A stretch of 64,000 nt of DNA from Noviherbaspirillum pedocola. GTDB lineage: Bacteria > Pseudomonadota > Gammaproteobacteria > Burkholderiales > Burkholderiaceae_D. The translations under genes were made by a program, and so were the position numbers. The notes below the pieces were generated by a model. It was not told where the DNA came from. It was given only the letters and a program-made list of their open reading frames with translations, and did no database searches. Shown piece after piece: positions 51,181-59,220 of the stretch (the first letter of the stretch is position 1; each line of letters begins with the position of its first letter). The stretch lies in the NCBI RefSeq assembly GCF_016632335.1, contig NZ_JAEPBG010000006.1, positions 186,001 through 250,000 on the forward strand, read 5' to 3'.

Positions 51181-52092
51181 TCAATGCAGCTGGAAGCCAT
51201 TTCGGATCGTCGCTGCCAGGGAGGCAATCTCGGGTGGCACGAGCGCGCCCTTGCGCGTAATTTGGTAGTAGTTCAGTGGCACCCGCGGCTCCTCGAGGAT
51301 AGCCATTCTGACCCGGTATCTTCGGCAGGCTGGCGCAATGAAAGTCGGCAGGATCGCCGTACCCTGCTTGGCTTCGACCATCGCCAGTAACGTCTGCAGG
51401 TTTTCATACGTCGGCCTGTCCTCATTGGCGCGCTTAATCGGTTTGAGACGAAGCTCGATCAGTTGCTGGATGTCGTTTGCGGCAGGCAGGCCGATCAGCT
51501 GCTCGTCGCGCAGGGCTGACCAGGTCGTTTTGCCGAGGTTGTCAGGCGTTTGAACCCCGCCCGCATGCCGCGCCGCGGGAAAGACGTGCGCCATCGCGAA
51601 TTCCGCAATTACCTTGGACTCGATACCAGCGGTTGGATTGAAGAAGGCGCCGAACCCAACGTCCAACTCCCCGCTTGCCACGCCATCCTGGATGCGCTGA
51701 CGGTCGATATCCCTCACGCGCAGGTTGATCTCGGGGTGCAGCTTGTGAAAGGCCCTGCTTGCCGACGGCATCACGGTTGCTGCGATGAGCGGCGTGACCG
51801 CAACGGTGAGGATCCGCCTGGCTCGTGTCTCGAACTTGCTGATTGCCGCTGACACCGTATTGAGTTCAGACAGCACCCGGGTCGCTACGGGAACGAGCTG
51901 CTCACCGGCGTAGGTCAGCGTCACCGAGCGGGTAGTACGGTCGAACAGCCTGCAATCGAGCTGGCGCTCAAGGTCGCGCAGGATAGCCGACAGGCCGGAC
52001 TGACTGATGTGCATGCGCTCGGCTGCGCGGGTGAAACTGCCGAGCTCCGCAAGGGCGACAAACGCATGGAGCTGACGTTGCGACAGATTCAT
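51181..52092 (-). CDS. LysR-family transcriptional regulator
   Basis: 303-residue regulator. The N-terminal HTH is textbook: MNLSQRQLHAFVALAELGSF, TRAAERMHISQSGLSAILRD, LERQLDCRLFDRTTRSVTLT. The C-terminal effector domain has VASGELDVGFGAF and VEAKQGTAILPTF. The ATG at 52092 is the family-typical start; the upstream in-frame extension is not conserved. It is divergent from the monooxygenase and MFS genes, the standard arrangement for a LysR activator of an aromatic pathway; the coinducer may be the monooxygenase substrate. Confidence 0.93.
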   Translation of the reverse strand: MNLSQRQLHAFVALAELGSFTRAAERMHISQSGLSAILRDLERQLDCRLFDRTTRSVTLTYAGEQLVPVATRVLSELNTVSAAISKFETRARRILTVAVTPLIAATVMPSASRAFHKLHPEINLRVRDIDRQRIQDGVASGELDVGFGAFFNPTAGIESKVIAEFAMAHVFPAARHAGGVQTPDNLGKTTWSALRDEQLIGLPAANDIQQLIELRLKPIKRANEDRPTYENLQTLLAMVEAKQGTAILPTFIAPACRRYRVRMAILEEPRVPLNYYQITRKGALVPPEIASLAATIRNGFQLH

Positions 52093-52177
52093 CAGATTTT
52101 CTTCTGAATTGAGAACAATCTGCTGATTATATCTTAGCCGCATATGAGTTCTAATTTCAACTTGTGCATTTTGTACG
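52093..52177. promoter_or_regulatory. Divergent promoter region, LysR / monooxygenase
   Basis: 85 bp, AT-rich. An imperfect inverted repeat CAGATTTTCTTCTG adjoins the lysR start and GAGAACAATCTGCTGATTAT follows; both are plausible LysR contact sites. The region is short enough to serve both promoters. Confidence 0.6.
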
Positions 52178-53392
52178 ATGTTGAACGAACCAATGAAGAA
52201 ACCCCTTTCTATCCTGATTGCTGGTGCAGGCATCGGTGGCCTGACCGCGGCGCTGGCGCTGCTCAAGCGCGGCTACTCGGTACGTGTGTTTGAGCAGGCA
52301 TCGGAATTGCGCGAGGTAGGCGCCGGCCTGCAACTGAGCCCCAATGCGCTGCGCGCGCTGTATCAACTCGGCCTGGGCGACGCCTTGCGCGCCGTCGCTT
52401 GCGAGCCGGACGGCAAAGAGGTGCGTCTGTGGAATACCGGGCAGACCTGGAAACTGTTCGACCTGGGAACGACCGCCGTTGAAAAATACGGCTATCCCTA
52501 CTTCATGATGTATCGCCCGGATCTGCACAAGGTCCTGGTGGACGCGGTTCGTGCGATCAGTGCCGATGCGATCGTGCTCGGTGCGCATTGCACCGGGTTC
52601 GAGGAGATCTGCGACCGCGTCGTGCTGAAAATGAGCGATGGCCATGAAGCGCATGGTGACATTCTGATCGGCGCAGATGGCGTGCATTCCCCGATCCGCG
52701 GGCAGATGTTCGGCGCGGACAAGCCGACGTTTTCCGGCATGCTGGCCTGGCGCGGCGTCATCCCTATGGAGCGCCTGCCGCAGCGCCTGCGCCGCTCGGT
52801 GGGAACGAACTGGGTCGGCCCCGGCAAGCACGTGATCCACTATCCGCTGCATGGCGGCGCGCTGATGAATTTCGTGGGCATCGTCGAGCGCGACGACTGG
52901 CAGGTCGAATCCTGGACACAGAAAGGCACGCACGAGGAATGCCATGCCGACTTCGCGGGCTGGCATGACGACGTGCATGAACTGATCCGCAATGTCGATG
53001 TGCCGTTCAAATGGGCGCTGATGTCGCGCGAGCCGATGCAGCAGTGGGCGGCCGGGCGCGTGGCGCTGCTGGGTGACGCCTGCCATCCCACGCTGCCGTT
53101 TCTGGCCCAGGGTGCGGTGATGGCAATTGAGGACGGCTACATCCTCGCACGCGCTATCGAAGCACACGAGGGCAATCCAGCGTTGGCGCTGAAGAAGTAC
53201 GAGGCCGCACGTGTCGAACGGACCTCGATGATCGTGCAGCGATCCACCGAAAACGGAAAGCGCTTCCACAATCCGGCGCTCGCCTCCGTCGACGGCGCGG
53301 CGGCCTATGTCGACCGCGAATGGGCAGAAGAAAAGGTGGTGCAGCGCTACGACTGGCTGTTCAGCTACAACGTCGATGAGGTGCCGATCTAG
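52178..53392 (+). CDS. FAD-dependent monooxygenase, salicylate-hydroxylase type
   Basis: 404-residue aromatic hydroxylase. The dinucleotide fold GAGIGGLTAALAL (about 16-28), DG-type motif ILIGADGVHSPIRG (about 160-173) and GDACHPTLPFLAQGA (about 302-316) are all present, in the arrangement of NAD(P)H-dependent class A flavoprotein hydroxylases. The C-terminal VVQRYDWLFSYN is typical of salicylate 1-hydroxylases. 3-hydroxybenzoate or hydroxynicotinate hydroxylases have the same fold, so the substrate is uncertain. ATGs at 52178 and 52193 are both possible. The next gene is an aromatic-acid transporter, and no ring-cleavage dioxygenase is in view. Confidence 0.88.
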   Translation: MLNEPMKKPLSILIAGAGIGGLTAALALLKRGYSVRVFEQASELREVGAGLQLSPNALRALYQLGLGDALRAVACEPDGKEVRLWNTGQTWKLFDLGTTAVEKYGYPYFMMYRPDLHKVLVDAVRAISADAIVLGAHCTGFEEICDRVVLKMSDGHEAHGDILIGADGVHSPIRGQMFGADKPTFSGMLAWRGVIPMERLPQRLRRSVGTNWVGPGKHVIHYPLHGGALMNFVGIVERDDWQVESWTQKGTHEECHADFAGWHDDVHELIRNVDVPFKWALMSREPMQQWAAGRVALLGDACHPTLPFLAQGAVMAIEDGYILARAIEAHEGNPALALKKYEAARVERTSMIVQRSTENGKRFHNPALASVDGAAAYVDREWAEEKVVQRYDWLFSYNVDEVPI

Positions 53393-53528
53393 CCATCCCG
53401 AAATTCAAGCTTGCGGCGGCGGAAAAGCAGCGCATCATGGATAGCAAGGGAGCAGCTGCAGCAGTCAAGCCGAAAAGAACAGCGGGATGCAAAGAACATC
53501 CCGCGTCAATCACTTAGGAGACTTGCCA

Positions 53529-54932
53529 GTGGATCAAATCCATACCCGGACGGATGTAGGAACAGCGCCCATAGCCGCACATGGCGCGACGATTCAAATT
53601 AGCGACGTCATCGAGCGACAAGGCGTCGGGCGCTATCAGATCTGGATGCTCGTTGTCTGCTTCGTCGTGGTACTCATGGACGGCTTTGACACCCAGGCCA
53701 TTGGCTATGTGGCGCCGGCCCTGTCCGCGGCGTGGAAATTTCCCAAGCAGGCGCTCGGCCCGGTCTTCTCAGCAGGCCTGTTCGGGCTGATGCTCGGCGC
53801 GCTGTTGTTTGGTCCTCTGGCAGACCGCTACGGCCGCAAGGTCATCATCATCGTGTGCACGCTGGTCTTCAGCGCCTTTACGCTGGCCAGCACCCAGGCG
53901 CATAGCCTCGATCAAATCCTCGTGCTGCGGCTGCTTGGCGGGCTCGGGCTCGGCGGCGCGATGCCGAACGCGATCGCGCTGATGTCCGAATACGCACCGC
54001 GCCGTCACCGCGCGATGATGGTGGTGATCCTCGTGTGCGGCTTCTCCGCCGGCGCAGCTGTGGGCGGCTTCCTGGCCGCGCATATCATCCCGGCGTTCGG
54101 CTGGCCTGCCGTTTTCTACGTCGGCGGCCTGCTGCCACTGGTGCTGATTCCGCTAATCGCATACGGCCTGCCCGAGTCGGCCCGCTTCCTGAGCATGAAA
54201 CAAGGCACCGAGGCGCGCATCGTCGCCATCCTCCAGCGCCTGGCTCCCCGCATGAATATCCCAGCAGACGCGCGCTTTGTCGCGGAAGGCGAAGTGAAGT
54301 CGTTCCCGGTCAGCGAACTGTTCACCGAGGGCCGCGCGCGTGCGACCAGCCTGATCTGGTTCGCCTTTCTGATGAACCTCATCGTGCTGTACTTTTTCTC
54401 CAGCTGGCTGCCTAGCGTGCTGACTAGCGTCGGCATGACGATGGCGCAGGCGGTCAAGACGACGGCCTACTTCCAAGTGGGCGGAACCGTCGGTGCATTG
54501 ACGATTGGCTGGATGAGCGACAAGTTCCGGCCGACGCGAATCCTGGCGCTGGCGTTCGCCGGGGCTGCGGTGTTCATCGCCATCATCGGCAACGCCGGCG
54601 CGTCTGCCTGGGTGGCGCCCGCAGTGTTCGGCGCGGGGTTCTGCATTGTGGGCGGCCAGATCGGCGCCAATGCGTTCGTGGGCGGCTTTTATCCGACCCG
54701 TATCCGGTCGACTGGCGTGGGCTGGGCCCTCGGTATCGGCCGGGTTGGCTCGGTCATTGGACCGATGTTGGCCGGGTGGCTGCTCGCGATGAAATGGTCA
54801 CCCGCTTCAGTGTTCTTTATGGCGATGATCCCGGCATTGCTTGCCGGCATTTCAATGCTGATGGTTGGGCAAATGAAGAACAGCACGAATGTGCAGGATA
54901 ATGGTGCGCTGCCAGCTGCCGCGAGTAATTAG
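53529..54932 (+). CDS. MFS transporter, aromatic acid:H+ symporter family
   Basis: 467-residue permease with 12 hydrophobic helices. The family marks are DGFDTQAIGYVAPAL in helix 1 (about 56-70), GPLADRYGRK between helices 2 and 3, and YAPRRHRAMM, GLPESARFL and FYPTRIRSTGVGWALGIGRV later. This is the PcaK/BenK-type group that imports benzoate-like acids. AGGAG nine bases upstream favours the GTG at 53529 over the ATG at 53487. It lies 136 bp after the monooxygenase and probably brings in its substrate. Confidence 0.9.
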   Translation: MDQIHTRTDVGTAPIAAHGATIQISDVIERQGVGRYQIWMLVVCFVVVLMDGFDTQAIGYVAPALSAAWKFPKQALGPVFSAGLFGLMLGALLFGPLADRYGRKVIIIVCTLVFSAFTLASTQAHSLDQILVLRLLGGLGLGGAMPNAIALMSEYAPRRHRAMMVVILVCGFSAGAAVGGFLAAHIIPAFGWPAVFYVGGLLPLVLIPLIAYGLPESARFLSMKQGTEARIVAILQRLAPRMNIPADARFVAEGEVKSFPVSELFTEGRARATSLIWFAFLMNLIVLYFFSSWLPSVLTSVGMTMAQAVKTTAYFQVGGTVGALTIGWMSDKFRPTRILALAFAGAAVFIAIIGNAGASAWVAPAVFGAGFCIVGGQIGANAFVGGFYPTRIRSTGVGWALGIGRVGSVIGPMLAGWLLAMKWSPASVFFMAMIPALLAGISMLMVGQMKNSTNVQDNGALPAAASN

Positions 54933-54970
54933 TTCGACACCTTGTTTGAGAGGGTGGGCATATTACTGAT

Positions 54971-55214
54971 TGGATTTACCCCCGTACTACCAGACACAGC
55001 GTCACACCAAGGCTAATGATTCCGTCCCGCGCCGAAACTCGCGTGGCGGCCGATATTTCAGCGCGCTATGGGGATGCTGCTCGTTGTAATGTTCGAAGGC
55101 GATAGCCAGGTTACGTACCGCCGTCACGGCATCTGGCTTGGGCATGAAGACGATCTAATCTCGCTCCTTGGTCTTCACGAAGCTCTCTGCCATGCCGTTG
55201 TTATGCACTGAATC
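54971..55214 (-). pseudogene. Remnant of an IS3-family transposase (C-terminus and element end)
   Basis: On the minus strand the frame reads HNNGMAESFVKTKERD, then a TAG, then [21 protein letters not shown] and [17 protein letters not shown]. This is the end of the DDE transposase (OrfB) of IS3-type elements, in which Y-V or Y-I normally follows the ERD; the TAG is a nonsense change. The segment TGGATTTACCCCCGTACTAC at 54971 is a candidate element end. The N-terminal part of the transposase is not recognisable upstream of about 55215. Confidence 0.82.
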
Positions 55215-55538
55215 CTGCTCAGATGAAGCCCAACGCGCACCACTTGGGATACCGAGCCATTGCCGGCAGCCCCTCAAACTCGGTGAATTGCTTGATCAAG
55301 GACTCGCGGGCAATACGAGTCGCCATGTCACGGAAATTCATGCTCGCTGGCGGTGGCGGAATAGGGTAGCGGCAAGGGGACCGCAACAAAGGCGAGAATT
55401 TCAGTGAAGAAAGACAACAAGGCGCGAATATTCTCCAGGAACGAAACTATCGTCGGACGAATACGAAAGGTGCCGCAGTGTTCAATGAACGTAGCCCAGC
55501 CGGAAAACGGAGTTGTAGGCGGTTGGCACAATAATCTG
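55215..55538. other. 324-bp stretch with decayed sequence, no intact gene
   Basis: A minus-strand stretch (55215-55330) reads MATRIARESLIKQFTEFEGL and continues to a stop near 55218; it may be a further decayed fragment but matches no family I know. The remainder has only short frames. Confidence 0.4.
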
Positions 55539-56165
55539 TTATCGCGCCAGTTTGCCGTACCGATGGACAACAGATACGAAGGCCGAGAAAACGATGATGA
55601 AGGCACCGCCGAGGATCGCGATCAGATGCCAAAATCCATTTGCCTCGTCCCGCACATCGCCGCGATATTCGCCGCGGTCTTTGTACACTTTGATAGGGTC
55701 GCCAACGTGGTAGATGCGCAGGCCTGCCAGGGAGTCGGGGGATATAGTCTCGGGCCGGAAGTCAGAGAAGGTGTGCCTGACGCCTGATTCGTCCGTAAAT
55801 TCGATGATCGGGTAGGCGTAGTGGGCGCGGTTTGGGTGAGAGATGTCTAGCCCAACGACTACCCCATCTAGGCGTTTCGCTGTCACTCTCGGGTATTCGA
55901 CGCGAATCACGTCAACGACAAAATACAGGAAAACCAATGATAGGGCTGCGAGCGCGATACGAAAGAACCGAAGCGCACCGAGGTCGTTGGTAAAAAAAGG
56001 CATCGTTCCCGGGCGGGCAAACAATATCCCCGACCAGACAAGAAGCGGAATCGCTGCCTTTGATACGGTGAAATGCGACTCCCTGAAGTCCGAGACGATG
56101 CAGAAGATGGCGAAAGCCATCAACGTCAGAAGGGCAGCACGGACAACAAGTTTGGAAAGTCGCAT
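55539..56165 (-). CDS. DUF3592-type membrane protein
   Basis: 208-residue protein with four hydrophobic segments: three in the N-terminal half (about 12-28, 38-50 and 68-86) and one at the C-terminus (about 175-197, HLIAILGGAFIIVFSAFVSV). The middle soluble domain (about 98-165) has GVVVGLDISHPNRAHYAYPI, FTDESGVRHTFSD and VGDPIKVYKDRGE, the pattern of DUF3592. Function unknown. The ATG at 56165 is preferred over a TTG at 56189. Its place between an IS remnant and pilC may reflect past insertion. Confidence 0.78.
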   Translation of the reverse strand: MRLSKLVVRAALLTLMAFAIFCIVSDFRESHFTVSKAAIPLLVWSGILFARPGTMPFFTNDLGALRFFRIALAALSLVFLYFVVDVIRVEYPRVTAKRLDGVVVGLDISHPNRAHYAYPIIEFTDESGVRHTFSDFRPETISPDSLAGLRIYHVGDPIKVYKDRGEYRGDVRDEANGFWHLIAILGGAFIIVFSAFVSVVHRYGKLAR

Positions 56166-56256
56166 TCCTTGGCAGTCGCTTAATCGCAATCAGGATCGTC
56201 CGAATCTGGATACCCGCTCTCCGTATCATCGTCCGAGCAGACGCCGACCGGCTCTT

Positions 56257-56326
56257 AGTGCCAAGTAGGTGGTAAAACGCTGTTTAGTGCCAAGTCACTG
56301 ACATCTAGGATGGGTAAGTGCCAAGT
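56257..56326. repeat. Three copies of AGTGCCAAGT, spaced about 30 bp
   Basis: Copies start at 56257, 56286 and 56317. Multiple short terminal repeats of this kind are a feature of IS21-type element ends, so a decayed element end is possible next to pilC. This is inference; no istA or istB is seen. Confidence 0.5.
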
Positions 56327-56348
56327 TGGATGGTTCCCTACAAAATTT

Positions 56349-57569
56349 CTATACCACTGAACCTAACTTGAATATCGGCAAGTACATCGATACCACAAGT
56401 CCTCCTATAAGCACACCAAGTATTACCATAATAAGCGGTTCCATTAAGCTCGACAACTGCTCGACCGCTTCATCGACCTCCTGCTCGTAGAAGTCCGCGA
56501 CCTTTCCGAGCATCGAATCCAGCGCTCCTGATTCCTCGCCGATGGATACCATCTGCGTGACCATGGTCGGAAACACGTTCACGCCCTGCATGGCAATCGT
56601 CAGGCTGGTGCCGGTAGCGACCTCGTTCTGGATCTTCTTCGTCGCATCCTTGTAGACGGCATTGCCGGAAGCGCCGCCCACGGAATCGAGTGACTCGACC
56701 AATGGCACGCCGGCGGCGAACATCGTGGCCAGCGTGCGCGTCCAGCGCGCGATAGTGGCCTTGCGGATCACCGCGCCGAACACGGGCGCCTTAAGCAGCA
56801 GCGCGTCCATCTTGCGCTGCATCTTCAGCGATCGCTTCCACGACTGGAAGAAAAGGTACAGCGCTCCGAACAGGCCGCCGAACATGATGTACCAGTTCGC
56901 CACGAAAAAGTCCGACATGGCCATGACGATGAGCGTCGGCGCCGGTAGGTCCGCGCCGAAGCTGGCGAACACGCTTTTGAATGCAGGGATCACCCAGATC
57001 ATGATGACGCTGGTGACAATGAAGGCCACCGCCAGAATCGCGATCGGATAGAAAAGGGCCGAGCGGATCTTGCCTTTGATGGCAAGCGTCTTTTCCTTGT
57101 ACAACGCAAGGCGGTCGAGAAGTGTCTCGAGGATGCCCGCCTGCTCGCCGGCAGCAACCAGGTTGCAGAACAGCTGGTCGAAGTGCGTCGGGAATTTGCG
57201 GAAGGACTGATTCAGGCTCGTGCCCGTTTCCACATCGCCGCGGATATCCGTGATCAGCCGGGACATGGCCGGGTTGCCGTGGCCACGCGCGACGATATCG
57301 AACGACTGCAGCAGCGGCACACCGGCCTTCATCATCGTTGCGAGCTGGCGCGTGAACAGCGCAATGTCCTTCTCGGTGATCTTTTTGCCGGTGCGCAGCT
57401 TGCGCTTTTTGACCTTGGTGACAGAAATCCCCTGGCGGCGCAGCGTTACGCTGACCACGTTCTCACCGCCGGCGCGCAGTTCGCCGCGCAGGATCTTGCC
57501 GCTGCGGTCCTTGCCTTCCCAAACGTAGACCGATTCCTTGGATTGCTTGCTGCTTGCTGTCGACGCCAT
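56349..57569 (-). CDS. pilC: PilC, type IVa pilus inner-membrane platform protein
   Basis: 406-residue GspF-family protein. It has the type IVa features: YVWEGKDRSGKILRGELRA at the N-terminus, FTRQLATMMKAGVPLLQSFD (about 80-100), KGKIRSALFYPIAILAVAFI, VSIGEESGALDSML and LMEPLIMVILGVLIGGLVVS at the end. This is the partner of PilB in the housekeeping pilus and is distinct from the PilR at 12 kb. In most betaproteobacteria pilC lies between pilB and pilD; here neither is adjacent, and repeats and a membrane gene follow its stop. The in-frame extension to 57734 is discounted; the ATG at 57569 fits the family start. Confidence 0.92.
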   Translation of the reverse strand: MASTASSKQSKESVYVWEGKDRSGKILRGELRAGGENVVSVTLRRQGISVTKVKKRKLRTGKKITEKDIALFTRQLATMMKAGVPLLQSFDIVARGHGNPAMSRLITDIRGDVETGTSLNQSFRKFPTHFDQLFCNLVAAGEQAGILETLLDRLALYKEKTLAIKGKIRSALFYPIAILAVAFIVTSVIMIWVIPAFKSVFASFGADLPAPTLIVMAMSDFFVANWYIMFGGLFGALYLFFQSWKRSLKMQRKMDALLLKAPVFGAVIRKATIARWTRTLATMFAAGVPLVESLDSVGGASGNAVYKDATKKIQNEVATGTSLTIAMQGVNVFPTMVTQMVSIGEESGALDSMLGKVADFYEQEVDEAVEQLSSLMEPLIMVILGVLIGGLVVSMYLPIFKLGSVV

Positions 57570-57784
57570 CGCCCTACCCTCGCTCTCGCCTGGTGACGGC
57601 GTTCCGGTTTCCCGGTGCCGCAGAAAGGTGATGCTGCCACGCAACTTTCTATCCTTCAAGCAATTTAAGCGAATATTTGGCGAATAAAGCTCGCATTCCC
57701 TGCGAGTGTAGGAAGTTGATAGCGCGCATGCCATTACGCCAACATTGCGCGCACAATCGGCTTTTCGTGCCGGAAAGGCGAGCC

Positions 57785-58108
57785 ATGAAGCTGCGCTTAC
57801 GCGACGCCCTGCGTCTCAAGCCGTTTGACGAATCTGCGGAATCAGGCAGCGCAATGTTCGTTTATTACAGCTCGCCTTCCTTGATGGTCGGCGCTGTCGT
57901 GACGGTACTGCTTGCCGTTGCTGCAGCTGGACTTGCAATTGCCGGCTTCTCCCAAGCGATGGATACCATCTACGCGGGCCTCGGCGTCGGCGCCATCACG
58001 ACCGGCCTGGAATGGAATGCCGGACTGAAGGCGCGCTCGTTGAACCATCTGTTTCTGGTGCTGCTCGTTCTGGGCGCACTCGCGGTATCGCGCGCGGTCT
58101 TTGGCTGA
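57785..58108 (+). CDS. Small membrane protein of unknown function
   Basis: 107-residue protein with two or three hydrophobic segments (about 32-52 LMVGAVVTVLLAVAAAGLAI, 52-68 and 85-103). The N-terminus is basic (MKLRLRDALRLKPFDESAES). AAAGGCGAG precedes the ATG at 57785. It is divergent from pilC with a 215-bp gap and has a convergent neighbour. Not recognised. Confidence 0.58.
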   Translation: MKLRLRDALRLKPFDESAESGSAMFVYYSSPSLMVGAVVTVLLAVAAAGLAIAGFSQAMDTIYAGLGVGAITTGLEWNAGLKARSLNHLFLVLLVLGALAVSRAVFG

Positions 58109-58116
58109 AAGGCGCC

Positions 58117-58593
58117 CTATTCGTCGTTTTCCCTATCTTGGTCATCGCGAGGGAAATTCCAATGCAGTACATCGGCGGCGACATTGGCGAGTTGGGTTCT
58201 GACACGCTCGGATGGCTCGGCGAGCTGAGCATAAAGCGGGCGCAGGCCATCCCGCGCAGCCTCAATGCATTGTCGGACCACGGCCTCGAATCGCACTTCG
58301 TCCGGCGTGTCGTGAGCGAGACCTTGATCCTGAAGCGCGAGGCATGAGTCGTCTATCGGGATGCCCGCGCTTTCGCATAGCCAAAGCGCGATCGCGTTGC
58401 CCGGCTCATCAGCCATCTGCGAATCGCCGCTGGTGACCTCGGGATAGAGGTCGGAAAATCTTTGCCAGAAAGCCGCGATACCTTGCACGATCCCGCGGTC
58501 GAATTCGGCCGGCACGCCGGCCGCCAGAAGGTCCTCCCGGTTCTGGATCAGGCTGGGTTCTAGACTGTCTACTGGATTGGCTGAGGATGACAT
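58117..58593 (-). CDS. Hypothetical helical protein
   Basis: 158-residue acidic, mainly helical protein (FDRGIVQGIAAFWQRFSDLY, GNAIALWLCESAGIPIDDSC, ACIEAARDGLRPLYAQ-like helix). No membrane segment or known motif. No clear ribosome site precedes the ATG at 58593 and other in-frame starts exist. It is downstream of a gene at 58711 on the same strand. Confidence 0.52.
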   Translation of the reverse strand: MSSSANPVDSLEPSLIQNREDLLAAGVPAEFDRGIVQGIAAFWQRFSDLYPEVTSGDSQMADEPGNAIALWLCESAGIPIDDSCLALQDQGLAHDTPDEVRFEAVVRQCIEAARDGLRPLYAQLAEPSERVRTQLANVAADVLHWNFPRDDQDRENDE

Positions 58594-58710
58594 GATGGAA
58601 TTGGGCTTAGTTGTACGCCCATCCATTCTTGCGGATCGACATAGCAGCGCAACCGCCTTTTGCCATGGATCGGCGCGGCATCCTGTACCACTCAATCCGC
58701 ATGTTCGATG

Positions 58711-59112
58711 TCAGGGCGTGGCAGCGGCCGCAGCAGGATGCCGGTAACGCGTACAGAAAGCGATCGCTTGCCGGATGACTTTCTCATCGCCGCGCGTGAT
58801 GGAGCGTCCTTGTTCCAGACCGTGCGCTATCCAGCGCAGAGGCGTCATGTCGGCGGGATTCTGCCATCCGGCCTGCTCCAGAGGGCAGCCATCCCAGACC
58901 GTGTTCTTGGCAGCCGACTCGAGTGCGACAAGCTGTGCTGGCGACAACGCAATCTTGTCGATATGGTGGTACCCCGCAACGCCGAGAAAGCCTGCGGAAC
59001 CCAGCATGAACACGCCGAGCAGGATGTCGTTGACATTGCGGCGTTTAACGGCGCCGCGTGGCCGGTCGTTGCGACTGGCCAATGGGGCATGGTGATGAAT
59101 GTCGGCATGCAT
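58711..59112 (-). CDS. Small membrane-anchored hypothetical protein
   Basis: 133-residue protein with a His-rich N-terminus, one hydrophobic helix (about 30-48, DILLGVFMLGSAGFLGVAGY) and a soluble region with two cysteines (CPLEQAGW, AFCTRYRH). No ribosome site is clear. It lies 108 bp downstream of the cytosine methylase stop on the same strand. Not recognised. Confidence 0.5.
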   Translation of the reverse strand: MHADIHHHAPLASRNDRPRGAVKRRNVNDILLGVFMLGSAGFLGVAGYHHIDKIALSPAQLVALESAAKNTVWDGCPLEQAGWQNPADMTPLRWIAHGLEQGRSITRGDEKVIRQAIAFCTRYRHPAAAAATP

Positions 59113-59220
59113 AATGGAAACACTTCGAAAGGGAAACCTGTTTCAGACTTGCCGGAGCGCGAAAAATTCCCGGCGCTCCGGTCCGTTGCGCACGGCGCGG
59201 GCGCCGCAACGCTGCGAAGC

